Below are positions 45,559-54,926 of a stretch of 64,000 bases of DNA, piece by piece (position 1 is the first letter of the stretch; each line of letters begins with the position of its first letter). Both the position numbers and the translations under genes were made by a program. Under the pieces are notes generated by a model. The model did not search any database, was not told the DNA's origin, and saw nothing but the letters and a program-made list of their open reading frames with translations. Location of the stretch: the NCBI RefSeq assembly GCF_039710355.1, contig NZ_JBDKWZ010000007.1, positions 186,001-250,000 of the forward strand, read 5' to 3'. The stretch is from Rapidithrix thailandica (GTDB lineage: Bacteria > Bacteroidota > Bacteroidia > Cytophagales > Flammeovirgaceae).

Positions 45559-48027
45559 CTATACATGGTTTTCGATGCGGTGACAAGCATTTTGTGCGGC
45601 CTGGAGGCCGGCCGCTCCCGTGCCGAAGCCCTGAACGATCCCGTCCCAAAAGTTGGCTTTTCCTTCGGTGTTCTGCCCGGTCGTTTGGATATTTTGTACC
45701 CCTTCGATCTGATCGGGGGCCAGGTTCCGGAGACGCACCCGGTCGCTGCCGTCCAGGTAAAAACAGCCCGGGGCAAACAGGTAGTAAAGCTGCAAACCGA
45801 ACTGTTTCAACAGGGCCGGGTTGCCCGCTTCCAAAGGAAGGGCTTGATTTTTTTTAGCGTAGTACAAAGGCCGGTCGTAAACGGCCACCGAATACAAATG
45901 CCCCTCCAGGCTTTTGTTACCCGAACTCACCCCGGTAGCGGGCGAGCCGATGTACAAACGGTCGCCAAGCCCGTAGCCCGACATATCCGAAGGGTGCCAG
46001 GAAGACCCTGACACATGTAATTTGGTAAATCCGTTCAAACAACGGGCATTGCCCGGCCAGCCGGACAAGGGATAATTGTTGTAAAACAGACTGGTTACCG
46101 TATTGACCGTATCGTGCCGGAAGTTATTGCTCAAAATAATACTGCCCGATTGCAGACCGGTATTGGCATTACTCTGGTTGGAATACAAGGAAATATGGCC
46201 ATTGGGTTCAAGGGAAAACAGCACTTCGTTTTGTGTTCCTACGCGAAGAATGATATTCCTTTCGGCGGGCAATGGTGTGGCCAAACGATAGGTGAACAAA
46301 ACGGTATAGCCCGTAGGACTACTTTGTATGTTGGGATTGGCTTTTGGTATCAGGTCCAATACGCCTACGTCAACGTACTTGCCCAAACCCAATTCCATCC
46401 CGTGGGTTATAGCCGGCAACAAGCTTTTTTGTTCCAGCCAGGCCCCGTCTCCCATTGCGTCCGGAGTCGGGAGGTTCACAACCGTTCCGTCTTTGGCCGG
46501 GTCGGATACATCCCGCAACACATCGCCTTGAAGGTCGGAACAGAGGTATTCAAAACTCTTGCCCGGCACCTTATCGTAGCCCCCTTGCAACAGCGTTTCT
46601 ATCTCGTTTTGCTCCAGCAAGGTATTGGCATAGAAAAACATCCGGTTCAGGTAGATAAACGGGTGACCGGTTGAAGGGATACAATAGCCCAGGCGAAGCC
46701 CTTTTTTATAATTTCCTCCACTGGCGTAGTCCCAGGTAAAGTTGTTTTTGACCAGGGTGGCATACTTGTTTTTCCCTTCGTGGAAAGCGTAGAGTTTGAG
46801 CTGTTGGGAAACCTGGTTGTAAGCAATACAAAAGGTAAACCAACTGTCGTGGTGCTCCTGGCCAATGGTGTCCAACACATCGTGGCTATCCCACTGGATC
46901 ATAGCAGAGGTGCCTAAATAATTTAGGTAAACCCAATAGCCGGACTGGTTGCTGGAGTCCAGTAAATTGAAGGCCCCGGGCACGGAAAGCCACCGCCGGT
47001 AGTTGGCCTTTCTTCCCTTTCCCATCGCCCGGAATTTCATCCGGAAGAACAAGGTATAACTCCCGCCTTCAGCTTGGCCAATCGCCGGTGTGCTCCAGTC
47101 GGCACTTTGCAAGTACTTGTTCGGCGTATACAAATCCTCCGGAATCAAAGCCGCCATAGGCGTAGCGGTATGTTGCTTATAAAAATCCTTGCTCTGCCGG
47201 TTGGAGGAAGGGTTTACGGCCCCCACTTCTTGTTCGCTGTAGTTTTCCAAATACCCATGGGCCGCTGCAAGGGGCGCGGCTTTGGCGTAGTTAAACTGCT
47301 CGCAATGATCAAACACCCACAGGCGCTCTGCCGGGTCGTTGGCAAGGAGCAAACGCCGGACATAGTGCTGCTGTAAGGGCCAATAGCCGATACAGGACGA
47401 GCGTGCCGGCACCGGCACCAACCCCGCCCATTTGTGCAAGGCCTGGACCTCCGCTTGACTAAGTGCCTTGTCGTACAGGGAAATATGCGACTGCAAACCG
47501 TCAAAGCGGTTTTCCGTGTGGTTTACCCCGTCCCATTTGCCCAGTGTCAACGGCTCGTTGTTCAGAAAATTCTGGGTAGCACTCAAGGCCGGACAAAGCG
47601 TTTCATCCACTTTTTTACCATTCACATACAACGCAATCGTTTTGGTAGCCGCCTCATAGGTGGCCACATAATGAAAGGTGTCCTGAAAACGGAAGCCGTC
47701 CCAGCCGCAAGCGTAGTTGATTTGCCCGGGGGTGTTGAGTCCGAAGACAAACCGGCTGGCGTTGGCACTGATGGCCACCACCCAACCCTGGTAATCGTTA
47801 CCACCCAGGTACCGGCGCTTTTGGATCAGTGTATCCCCATACCCCGGGCCGCTGTGTTTGCCCAACACCCGGGCAATGCCGGCCACCGAAAAGCTTTGCC
47901 CTTGGTGGAAAGCAAAGCGGTTGTCAGCCGGGTGAGGGATGATGATCCGGTGCCTTTGGGTAGGATCAAAACGAAGCTGGACCGCTGCGTCCGGCAGGGT
48001 CCTTTGAGTGGTTAAGGTCGCTTTCAT
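45559..48027 (-). CDS. Large LamG-domain protein, candidate receptor-binding or spike protein
   Basis: From the ATG at 48027 the protein has 822 residues. At least three concanavalin/LamG-like domains are visible: about 1-190 (with FHYVATYEAATKTIALYVNG), about 280-460 (SWFTFCIAYNQVSQQLKLYA) and about 560-740 (with GYTVLFTYRL and GLGDRLYIGSPATG). LamG domains usually bind carbohydrates or proteins on surfaces. There is no signal peptide or membrane helix, which suits a particle surface protein rather than a classically exported one. Start chosen because the longer frame overlaps the upstream gene by 75 bases. Confidence 0.82.
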   Translation of the reverse strand: MKATLTTQRTLPDAAVQLRFDPTQRHRIIIPHPADNRFAFHQGQSFSVAGIARVLGKHSGPGYGDTLIQKRRYLGGNDYQGWVVAISANASRFVFGLNTPGQINYACGWDGFRFQDTFHYVATYEAATKTIALYVNGKKVDETLCPALSATQNFLNNEPLTLGKWDGVNHTENRFDGLQSHISLYDKALSQAEVQALHKWAGLVPVPARSSCIGYWPLQQHYVRRLLLANDPAERLWVFDHCEQFNYAKAAPLAAAHGYLENYSEQEVGAVNPSSNRQSKDFYKQHTATPMAALIPEDLYTPNKYLQSADWSTPAIGQAEGGSYTLFFRMKFRAMGKGRKANYRRWLSVPGAFNLLDSSNQSGYWVYLNYLGTSAMIQWDSHDVLDTIGQEHHDSWFTFCIAYNQVSQQLKLYAFHEGKNKYATLVKNNFTWDYASGGNYKKGLRLGYCIPSTGHPFIYLNRMFFYANTLLEQNEIETLLQGGYDKVPGKSFEYLCSDLQGDVLRDVSDPAKDGTVVNLPTPDAMGDGAWLEQKSLLPAITHGMELGLGKYVDVGVLDLIPKANPNIQSSPTGYTVLFTYRLATPLPAERNIILRVGTQNEVLFSLEPNGHISLYSNQSNANTGLQSGSIILSNNFRHDTVNTVTSLFYNNYPLSGWPGNARCLNGFTKLHVSGSSWHPSDMSGYGLGDRLYIGSPATGVSSGNKSLEGHLYSVAVYDRPLYYAKKNQALPLEAGNPALLKQFGLQLYYLFAPGCFYLDGSDRVRLRNLAPDQIEGVQNIQTTGQNTEGKANFWDGIVQGFGTGAAGLQAAQNACHRIENHV

Positions 48028-48029
48028 GG

Positions 48030-48767
48030 TTAAATCGTTGCAGGAGCCAGGATTTCGATATCCAAATACGGGCTGATATGGTCTTCTGTCATTGACTTGA
48101 CCCATAGGCGGTAGATGCCCGGGGAGAGATAGACGAATTCATCGATCATTTGCCGGAAGCTTACCGAGAACTTGTCCGTAACCTCCGTGCCGGTGAGGGC
48201 ATAGCGGTAGTCTCCGCCTCCGGAGTGGACCGTTACGGCAATGCTTCCGTCATTTTGCACCGTTGCCGGGTCCCCGGGATCTGCCAAAGTGCAATCCGTT
48301 TTGGTGGCGCTAAAATCTATCGGGGTAATGGGTTGCAAAGTGCTCGCCGAAAAGGGAAAAATCCCGTTGCTCCGCTCCGCATCACCACCCAGCTCCGGGA
48401 TGCATTCCATCACCCCGTTGAGCACAATCCGCAGGATTTCCTTGAGCGGGGCCGTGCCAAAGACCAGGTTTTTGAATTTCTCCAGTTCTTCTTCCCGGAC
48501 CTCGTAATAGTGTTCCTGCAAAGTCCGGAGATTCAAGCTGCCGTCCGGATACAGCTCGCAGGTCTTGAAGGGCACGTGTACCAAAGAGTAGTCGCCCAGC
48601 TCTTCCACCGGAAACCAAGCGGTGTTTTGCAAGCGCACCTGGAAGGCTTCGGCCAGGGCCACTTTGCGCACCCCCTTGGCCCCGGTGTATTCAAAATGAC
48701 TGCCGGTGTCCGAATGGTAGACATCCACGGTTTGTCCTTTATAGGGAAAAGAAAAAAGCTTTGTCAT
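48030..48767 (-). CDS. Hypothetical beta-rich structural protein
   Basis: A 245-residue protein without signal peptide. The N-terminal half (TVDVYHSDTGSHFEYTGAKG and a segment LREEL-like helix) is mixed; the C-terminal half is Ig-like (SIAVTVHSGGGDYRYALTGT and SPGIYRLWVKSMTEDHISPY). It lies between a CBM-like gene and the LamG gene. Probably a structural or fibre-linking component, by context only. Confidence 0.7.
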   Translation of the reverse strand: MTKLFSFPYKGQTVDVYHSDTGSHFEYTGAKGVRKVALAEAFQVRLQNTAWFPVEELGDYSLVHVPFKTCELYPDGSLNLRTLQEHYYEVREEELEKFKNLVFGTAPLKEILRIVLNGVMECIPELGGDAERSNGIFPFSASTLQPITPIDFSATKTDCTLADPGDPATVQNDGSIAVTVHSGGGDYRYALTGTEVTDKFSVSFRQMIDEFVYLSPGIYRLWVKSMTEDHISPYLDIEILAPATI

Positions 48768-48780
48768 GGTTACTAAGGTT

Positions 48781-49395
48781 TTACACTAATTGAATCCCGA
48801 TACCGATTTCGATGTTTTCAAGACCGGCCTTGGTTTGGGCCGTGCCCCGGAGGTACCATTGGTCGGTGCTGTTGCGCGCTGCCGAATAAGCTTGTACCGC
48901 TGCCCAATCGGCTTTGGCCATCCAGCTACTTTCCCCGGACAAACGCACTTCCCAGTCAAGGGATATGATTTCCGCAACGGAGTACTGAGGCGGGCCAAAC
49001 GTCTTGGCTCCCCGGAAGAGCCAATGGGCGGTCTTAACGATGTTGTCCGAAGAGACAAAGCGCTCCAGAACGATTTGATTGTTGAGCAACCTTCGCAGTT
49101 CGGCCGCGCTCACTTCGTCCGGGGTCCCTTTGGCCAAATGGGTATCCGTATTTTGTATATGGGCCAGCTCTTCGGCGCTGATCTCCGTCCAGTAGGCATT
49201 TTCCGCCGGGACATTGCCCTGGTTGTTGCCCTGCCGGCTCTTCCATATTTTCCGGCCGTATTCCACAAAATCGTCCTGCGCATAGGTGGTGGCCGCAGAC
49301 CAGGGCTGTAAGCCGGGAATGTCCCCCGGGTTGACCTCCCCGGTTACCTTGGGCGAGAGGTAATACAGCCGTTTGCGTGTCATCTGTACTGCCAT
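48781..49395 (-). CDS. Protein with carbohydrate-binding CBM5/12-like domain
   Basis: The 204-residue protein has a short module LQPWSAATTYAQDDFVEYGR followed by KIWKSRQGNNQGNVP and AYWTEI. This is the W...Y..GD.V.Y...Y......G..P....W pattern of chitin-binding family 5/12 domains, which are common in phage fibres and chitinases. The rest is unassigned, ending in strands (ENIEIGIGIQLV). It probably mediates surface attachment. It lies 2 bases after the next gene's stop in the same operon. Confidence 0.72.
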   Translation of the reverse strand: MAVQMTRKRLYYLSPKVTGEVNPGDIPGLQPWSAATTYAQDDFVEYGRKIWKSRQGNNQGNVPAENAYWTEISAEELAHIQNTDTHLAKGTPDEVSAAELRRLLNNQIVLERFVSSDNIVKTAHWLFRGAKTFGPPQYSVAEIISLDWEVRLSGESSWMAKADWAAVQAYSAARNSTDQWYLRGTAQTKAGLENIEIGIGIQLV

Positions 49396-49397
49396 AG

Positions 49398-49712
49398 TTA
49401 AAAGCCGTAATAGGTGATTGAAACAAGATGGGTTTTGCCCGGTTCAATGCCGATGATCCGGAAGGCTTCCAGGTCTTGCCGGTGGGTGAGTTCCATCACC
49501 GAATGGTCGCCCAAAAGCATCCCTTCCCCCGCGTTGGGTTCGCTGCCGTCCGACCACCAACGGGCGGCCTTTTGTGTATCGGAAGCCGTACTGTCGGCTT
49601 CAAATACCAAGACGGCCTCGATGGCATTGGAGGGAAGGGCTAAACGTCTCACTTCCCCGCTCACCCGGAGCGTTTGGGTTCCTACCGTTTTCAGTTTGTT
49701 TAAAAAAGCCAT
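49398..49712 (-). CDS. Small beta-rich structural protein
   Basis: From the ATG at 49712 the protein has 104 residues (MAFLNKLKTVGTQTLRVSGE). The larger frame to 49856 overlaps the polyvalent gene and reads as a shadow there. The pattern suggests a beta-sandwich (AIEAVLVFEADSTASDTQKA, GKTHLVSITYYGF). It starts 14 bases after the stop of the 1364-residue gene. Function unknown; likely structural by neighbourhood. Confidence 0.72.
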   Translation of the reverse strand: MAFLNKLKTVGTQTLRVSGEVRRLALPSNAIEAVLVFEADSTASDTQKAARWWSDGSEPNAGEGMLLGDHSVMELTHRQDLEAFRIIGIEPGKTHLVSITYYGF

Positions 49713-49726
49713 AGATCGTGTTTTTC

Positions 49727-52700
49727 TCAGTTTACAACCGCTTCTTCCGTCTCCGGTTTGCCAAAGACCCAGTATACCCCTCCACCAAAGCGCCCCCGGC
49801 ATTCGGCCCTTCCCGGTTCGTCCAGGCTGGCAATGCTGTCCGCGTTGTGGGTCCACTCCTGGCTGCCGCGAAAGTTTCCGTTTTTGGTCGATTGCATAAT
49901 ACAGACAAAAGCGGTGTTGGGGTACGACTTCCGGAAGCGCTCAAATTCTTCCGGCTCCAGGTCCAGTACGTTGATGGAATCAATAAAGCAAGCTGCATAG
50001 CCCTGGTCCAGGTGTCTTTTCACCCCTTCCAAATGGCGGGCATCGGAAAAATGCACCGGGTCTTCGGCCGCAATCCCGTTTTCCTCCATCTTGGTTTTGA
50101 GCGTCAAGCCGAAACCCTCTTCGGCGGCCACGTACAGCACTTTACCGAAACTGCCTAAGTATTTAGCCAGTTGAAAGGCCAGGTTAGATTTACCCATCTT
50201 GGGTTTGCCGTAAAGGATCAAATAAAAGTTCTCGCTGGGTTGGCCGATAAACTCCGCCCACTTACCGGAGAAGGGCAGGACTTTAAAATCCATCTTTTGC
50301 AGGTCCCCCGCACTCATTACCCCTTTCGGTGTCTTGGCTTCCATCCGGATTCCCTCCAGTGACCGGCTTTCGAGTTCCGGGGACTTTTCTTGAGACAGTT
50401 CTTTTTCCACCGCTTTCAGTTTTGAATAGTACGGGTCGTTCTTCGGCACTTTGCCCTTTTTCAAGGCGCTTTGAATCAGGACTAACAAGCGCTCTGCCTT
50501 TTCCGGAATCTCTTCCCCTTGCAGGTTCAAAAAACGTTTAAGCAAGGTCACCGAATAACGCAGCTTTTTCTTTTGCACCTCTTGCTCCAGTTCCGAAGCC
50601 AGGCGTTTGGAAAATTCAACCGTCTGCCGGGTGATCTTGTCCCGTTCCATCCCGTTGTACAGGTCCACCGCTTCGTCCTGGAGTTTGCGGAGCAGGGGTT
50701 TGTAAGAATCGGAAAAGCGCTTTTCCTTGGCTTTCTTCTGCAAGTCCAGGATCGCGTTTTTCAACTCCTTACGGCTTTTGGCCTTGCCCGACATCCCGGC
50801 AAACTTCCGGATGATTTTCTGGTCTTCGCTAAAGTGGTACACGTCCTCTTTGAAAAGGATTTCCTGTTGTACGGAAACTTTCTTTTTCATCTCCGGTTTC
50901 TTTTTAGGCTCAACCGCTTGTTCTTCCGGTTTGGTTGCTACGGGCTTCTCTTCTTTGACAGCCGGCTTTTCCAAAACCACGATCCGGGTACGGACCCCGG
51001 TTTGTTTAAAAGCCCCGCTGCCGGTAAAGCTTTTTTCCGGTAGTACTTCGGAGGTTCCACCTTGTTCCTCCAAAAACTCCCGGAAAGCCGTTTCCTTTTT
51101 CGACTGCCGGAAAAACAAGCCTTCCGAAGCCAGGCTGATCACCTGACCGCCGGGTTTGACCATCTCAAAGGCATGAAGGATATGTTCGGCATCCTGCCCC
51201 TTTTCAAAGGGAGGATTCATCAAGATGATTTCCGGTTTGTCTTTTTCTGCTGGACGGTACGAAAGAAAATCGTCAAACGCCACTTCAAAACCTTTGAGGC
51301 TGAGCACTTCGTGAAAGGAGCGGTTGAGTTCCCCTATCACCAGTTTGTTTTCCGGAAAGGCTTGTTTGATCTCCGCGGCCAAATGGCCCAGGCCGGCGCT
51401 GGGTTCCAGGATCACCGCCCCTTCCGGCACCCTGGCCAGGGCAATCATTTTTTCCGCCACCGCTTTAGGCGTAGGGAAAAAGCCCGGCTGTTTGCTCGTC
51501 CGGAACTTCTCTTCCAATTCCCGCAACCGCCTGGCGCTTTGTGCCTCTTCGGAAGGTTCAACAGGAGCCAATTCCTGTAACGCTTTCTTAGCCGCCTGAA
51601 ACCGGCTTTCCGAATCAAGGCCCATGGTTTGCAAACGCTCCAGGCGCTTACGGGCTTCGTCCAAATAGCTCTCCGGCGTATTGCCACGGATGGTAGGATA
51701 AAAAGAGTACAGCTCGTTCAAATCGGCAATCGTCCGGATCCCTTGCAACAGCTCCGGAACACTGCCGGCTTCCCAGCCTTCGGCCAACTTCCGGAAGGCA
51801 AAGGCCTTTTGCTCCAGGGCTTCCGCGTCCGCCTCCAGGCTTTTCATAATGCCCGCCCTTCTCGGGGTCCAGTTCTGGTGAAACGTCCCCCCGGAACGCT
51901 TGGCCGCAGCCTTTTGCTCCAGGCTTTCCGCCTTTTGCCTTAGCTGTTCGGCAAGTTTCTTTTTCGCCTCCGGACTTAAACCTTTCTTCTGAGGAGTAGC
52001 CTTTCTTGTGGGACTCTCCAGATCCAGGTATTGGGGCACCGGCCGGTGATGGTACCGCAGGGCATAGCGCACCCCGGAATGCCCCCAAAGTACCAGGTTC
52101 TTACCGTAGTGTTCCGGCGTTTCGCGGTAAAATACCTCCGGGATTTGGGAGAGTCCGGGCACATACCAATGCTGCTGTTCTTTCGGTATACGCTCGGTCA
52201 TGTCCTCCATCCCGTTGAACTTGCTCTCCAGGGCCATCTCCAGCTTACCCAACATCAGCTCTTCCAACAAGACGTCCCTGCGTAACTTTTCCCGGTCCCG
52301 GTAGCCCTTCGGCTCGGCCAACCTGTAATGCGGTTTGCGTTTGCCGGCAGGCACCTGCACCCTGTCAGGTAAAGCAAAAGGCGTCCATTGCGAGACAAGC
52401 ACCTTAAAGCCATAGCTTTCCTGCTTGCCCGAAGGCTTGACCCGCTTCCGGATGCTGCGCATATATACCCGCATGCCGTAAATCTGTTGCAGGTGTTCCC
52501 CTACGATCACCACGTTTTTATCCGGATCAAGATACGTACCGACCCGGAAGGTAAACGAATGATCGTCCTCTGAAGGAACCCGCTGCGAATCAAAATCGTA
52601 CAGCTCAAAATTGTCCGAAAGACGGATACGGCCCCCGATAGTAGAATGCCATTCTTTGGCGGAGGACTCCACCGTTTCCCGGACTTCCTTCCATGCCGCA

Positions 52701-53821
52701 TAAGCCGCCAGGTGTTGCTTGAAGGGCAACTTCACAGCCGGTTTCTTGGCCGGCTTTTCTTTCGGATCGCTTGTAACAGGCTTTTCCTCTTTGGGTGGGT
52801 CAGTGGTAAGATTGGAGGTTTCTTTCTTGTCTTCCCCCCGCTGTAAGACTTCGATTTGGAAGGCATAGCCTTGCCGGTGACCGGTGATCTTGTATTCGTC
52901 TCCCGCAAAGACCGCGTCTTGGATATCGCTATGCGGGGTTTTAAAATCCCCTGCGAACCAGGAATGCGTCACCGTACTTTTGTTCACCCGCACCACCTTG
53001 TACCAGGCCCGGCGCCCTTTGATATACAAAGCCCCTTGCAGGCTCTCCCGGTCAAACACCTGCGCCCCTTCGGCTTTCAGCTCGTTGAGCCGGGCGGTAT
53101 AATACGCCAGCTTCTCCTGCGCTTCTTCATAGTCCTCCAAGGTCCTTTCCAGCGATTCCAGGGAAAAAGCCTTCTGCTCTTCGCTTTCGGCTTGTTCCAG
53201 GCGTTCCTGGCTGTTTTCGGTCATTTTTTCCTGTTGCCGCAGGCGTTTCTGCGCCTCTTTGATCCGCCTTTGCAAAAAGTTGGGATCGGACAACTTAGGC
53301 TGAGTGGCCGAAGTCGCGGCCCTTTGGGCCATCGCCCGGTACTGCTCGCTCTTGCGGTATTCCTCCAGCCCTTTGTCGTAGCGGTCCATCACCCGGTTGC
53401 GGCTACGGGTAAAGGCCCGCCCCCCGGAGCTGTTTACATGGGGTTGGGTCAACCAGGACCAGTCCTTCCGGAGCCGGTTAAACTCCGCTCTCAACCGTTC
53501 GGAACGCTCCTGGGCTTTTTCAGCACGGGTAGCGTACTTCTCCGCCCGGTATTCCGCTTTGGCCGCCTTGCCCTCCTGCTGCTCGGTAAAGCTTTTGCGC
53601 GCCTGCTTTTCTTTCAAAGGAAGATCCAGCTTGCTCACCATCGTGATGACCGAAAAGTTCCGGTGATCCCCTTTGCTCACCCAGGCTTTGCGCTTACGGC
53701 CCCAGACAAAATAGCGCTTGAGTTCTTTTTTTAACTCTTCCGGAAGGGCCTTGTATTCCCCATAATCAAAATGCAGTTCGGCCTTCCGGTCCGGGTTGAT
53801 GATATAGTAACTATCACTCAT
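49727..53821 (-). CDS. 1364-residue polyvalent protein: DUF3560-like region, adenine methyltransferase domain, RecA-like ATPase
   Basis: This is the largest gene of the block. Residues 80-170 resemble DUF3560 (repeated helices EYRAEKYATRAEKAQERSER and GGRAFTRSRNRVMDRYDKGL). Residues 360-600 are unassigned. Residues 780-955 form an N6-adenine DNA methyltransferase-like Rossmann domain with motif I LEPSAGLG (805-812) and catalytic NPPF (889-892). Residues 1195-1360 form a RecA/RadA-like P-loop ATPase with Walker A GKPKMGKSN (1205-1213) and Walker B ACFIDS (1277-1282). Long helical, charged linkers join them. Such fused enzymes, termed polyvalent proteins, are known from phages and conjugative elements and are often delivered with the DNA. 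No target specificity can be stated. Its start overlaps the upstream stop as ATGA. Confidence 0.85.
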   Translation of the reverse strand: MSDSYYIINPDRKAELHFDYGEYKALPEELKKELKRYFVWGRKRKAWVSKGDHRNFSVITMVSKLDLPLKEKQARKSFTEQQEGKAAKAEYRAEKYATRAEKAQERSERLRAEFNRLRKDWSWLTQPHVNSSGGRAFTRSRNRVMDRYDKGLEEYRKSEQYRAMAQRAATSATQPKLSDPNFLQRRIKEAQKRLRQQEKMTENSQERLEQAESEEQKAFSLESLERTLEDYEEAQEKLAYYTARLNELKAEGAQVFDRESLQGALYIKGRRAWYKVVRVNKSTVTHSWFAGDFKTPHSDIQDAVFAGDEYKITGHRQGYAFQIEVLQRGEDKKETSNLTTDPPKEEKPVTSDPKEKPAKKPAVKLPFKQHLAAYAAWKEVRETVESSAKEWHSTIGGRIRLSDNFELYDFDSQRVPSEDDHSFTFRVGTYLDPDKNVVIVGEHLQQIYGMRVYMRSIRKRVKPSGKQESYGFKVLVSQWTPFALPDRVQVPAGKRKPHYRLAEPKGYRDREKLRRDVLLEELMLGKLEMALESKFNGMEDMTERIPKEQQHWYVPGLSQIPEVFYRETPEHYGKNLVLWGHSGVRYALRYHHRPVPQYLDLESPTRKATPQKKGLSPEAKKKLAEQLRQKAESLEQKAAAKRSGGTFHQNWTPRRAGIMKSLEADAEALEQKAFAFRKLAEGWEAGSVPELLQGIRTIADLNELYSFYPTIRGNTPESYLDEARKRLERLQTMGLDSESRFQAAKKALQELAPVEPSEEAQSARRLRELEEKFRTSKQPGFFPTPKAVAEKMIALARVPEGAVILEPSAGLGHLAAEIKQAFPENKLVIGELNRSFHEVLSLKGFEVAFDDFLSYRPAEKDKPEIILMNPPFEKGQDAEHILHAFEMVKPGGQVISLASEGLFFRQSKKETAFREFLEEQGGTSEVLPEKSFTGSGAFKQTGVRTRIVVLEKPAVKEEKPVATKPEEQAVEPKKKPEMKKKVSVQQEILFKEDVYHFSEDQKIIRKFAGMSGKAKSRKELKNAILDLQKKAKEKRFSDSYKPLLRKLQDEAVDLYNGMERDKITRQTVEFSKRLASELEQEVQKKKLRYSVTLLKRFLNLQGEEIPEKAERLLVLIQSALKKGKVPKNDPYYSKLKAVEKELSQEKSPELESRSLEGIRMEAKTPKGVMSAGDLQKMDFKVLPFSGKWAEFIGQPSENFYLILYGKPKMGKSNLAFQLAKYLGSFGKVLYVAAEEGFGLTLKTKMEENGIAAEDPVHFSDARHLEGVKRHLDQGYAACFIDSINVLDLEPEEFERFRKSYPNTAFVCIMQSTKNGNFRGSQEWTHNADSIASLDEPGRAECRGRFGGGVYWVFGKPETEEAVVN

Positions 53822-54003
53822 GGATCAGCTTCTTTTTCTTCAGGTTTGGATAACAGCCAATAGGCCAACACGGCTCCTGCAAAACTTCCCCAAATAGGGG
53901 CCGTTTTAAACTCCGTGTGTTCGGCAATATGGTGACCGGCCAGCCCTCCGGCCAGGCCCGCCACCATCAACAACAAGCGCTCGGGTTCCTTATCCGGACA
54001 CAT
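53818..54003 (-). CDS. Small two-helix membrane protein, holin-like
   Basis: A 61-residue protein with two hydrophobic segments (LLLMVAGLAGGLAGHHIAEH and APIWGSFAGAVLAYWLL) separated by a short loop, and an acidic tail. It overlaps the previous gene by 14 bases and the polyvalent gene by an ATGA. The layout suits a holin or minor membrane component of a particle, which I cannot distinguish. Confidence 0.65.
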   Translation of the reverse strand: MCPDKEPERLLLMVAGLAGGLAGHHIAEHTEFKTAPIWGSFAGAVLAYWLLSKPEEKEADP

Positions 54004-54367
54004 GGACCGCCTTGTGCTTCTTTTTCTTGCTGAATACGCCCAGTTCCTTGAATTTCTCCACCGCGTTGCCGGTGGCCACCATCCACATCAATGCCGCTTC
54101 AATCGCTTCCTCCGACTTGTCATTGTCCAGCTCGAAGCGCTCGGCGATAAAGCCGATCAGCTCTTTGTGTTCCTCGGTGGAAAGGTCGTCCAGCTCTTGA
54201 TCGATGAAAGGGGCCGATGCCACCACCCGGGGGATCTCTTTCACCACGTTCAAAAGCTTTAACAGCTTCATCCATTTGAACTTGGACTCAAAGATTTCAA
54301 ACAGGGTGTAAATCAACACAAACACCGCCAAAAGGATCTTTTTCAGGTTTTCAATTCCGAATTGCAT
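53990..54367 (-). CDS. Hypothetical membrane-associated protein
   Basis: The 125-residue protein has a hydrophobic N-terminus (KILLAVFVLIYTLFEIFESK), an acidic helical middle (STEEHKELIGFIAERFELDN) and a basic tail (SKKKKHKAVHV). No family recognised. It precedes the two-helix protein with a 14-base overlap, consistent with coupled translation. Confidence 0.7.
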   Translation of the reverse strand: MQFGIENLKKILLAVFVLIYTLFEIFESKFKWMKLLKLLNVVKEIPRVVASAPFIDQELDDLSTEEHKELIGFIAERFELDNDKSEEAIEAALMWMVATGNAVEKFKELGVFSKKKKHKAVHVSG

Positions 54368-54380
54368 ATAGGTATAAAGT

Positions 54381-54872
54381 TTAAGAGTTGGAAATCACGA
54401 TATAGAGTAAAAGTGCTGCCAGGGCCAGGCCCATGGAACCCGCTTTTTGCAAGGTCGCGCCCCCTTCCACCACCGTCTCGTACTGCCTGAGCAGTTTTTG
54501 ATTGGTAGTGGGATAGCCCCAGACCGCCGGCCAGGGCTTCGCCCGGTCACTGTCCAGGTGGATGAACCCGGCCCCGATGCCGATTCTTCGGAAGCCCGCT
54601 TTGATCGCTCCTTGTATAATCTTATGGGCTTCCGCCAGGGTCTTGAACCCGATGTCTACGGCCAGGCCCTTGACATGGGCACTGTCCGGTACGGAGTTTT
54701 TCAAGCCCGCATTGTAGCGCCTGGTCCGGTAACCGCTGTTGACCGTGTAAGGGATGCCGGAATATTCCCGGGCCTTGTCCAGCCGGGACAAAAAGCCCGG
54801 GTCCATATTCCGGCCCGAACCCGGGGCGTCCGGACTGTCAAATTCACTGTATTGAAAGTATTTCATAAGCAC
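54381..54872 (-). CDS. M15-type peptidase with C-terminal membrane anchor
   Basis: The 163-residue protein matches the peptidase M15A/VanY-like fold: SRLDKAREYSGIPYTVNSGY, then SAHVKGLAVDIG, then GFIHLDSD. His and Asp in SAHVKGLAVD and His in FIHLD are the zinc ligands. It should cleave peptidoglycan cross-bridges or stem peptides. The last 20 residues are a membrane helix (GSMGLALAALLLYIVI) with the same opening as the transglutaminase-like protein at 59003, so the enzyme is probably held in a membrane with its domain outside. In a phage this would be a lysis or entry enzyme. Confidence 0.85.
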   Translation of the reverse strand: MLMKYFQYSEFDSPDAPGSGRNMDPGFLSRLDKAREYSGIPYTVNSGYRTRRYNAGLKNSVPDSAHVKGLAVDIGFKTLAEAHKIIQGAIKAGFRRIGIGAGFIHLDSDRAKPWPAVWGYPTTNQKLLRQYETVVEGGATLQKAGSMGLALAALLLYIVISNS

Positions 54873-54926
54873 CAGTGCTTGTTTTTCATTTTAGGAGAAA
54901 ATCAATAAGATCTCCCGTAAATCCGT

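Noticed and set aside
49713..49856. N-terminal extension of the small protein at 49398
   Set aside because: It overlaps the 3' end of the 1364-residue gene and is not protein-like; the ATG at 49712 gives a start directly after that gene.
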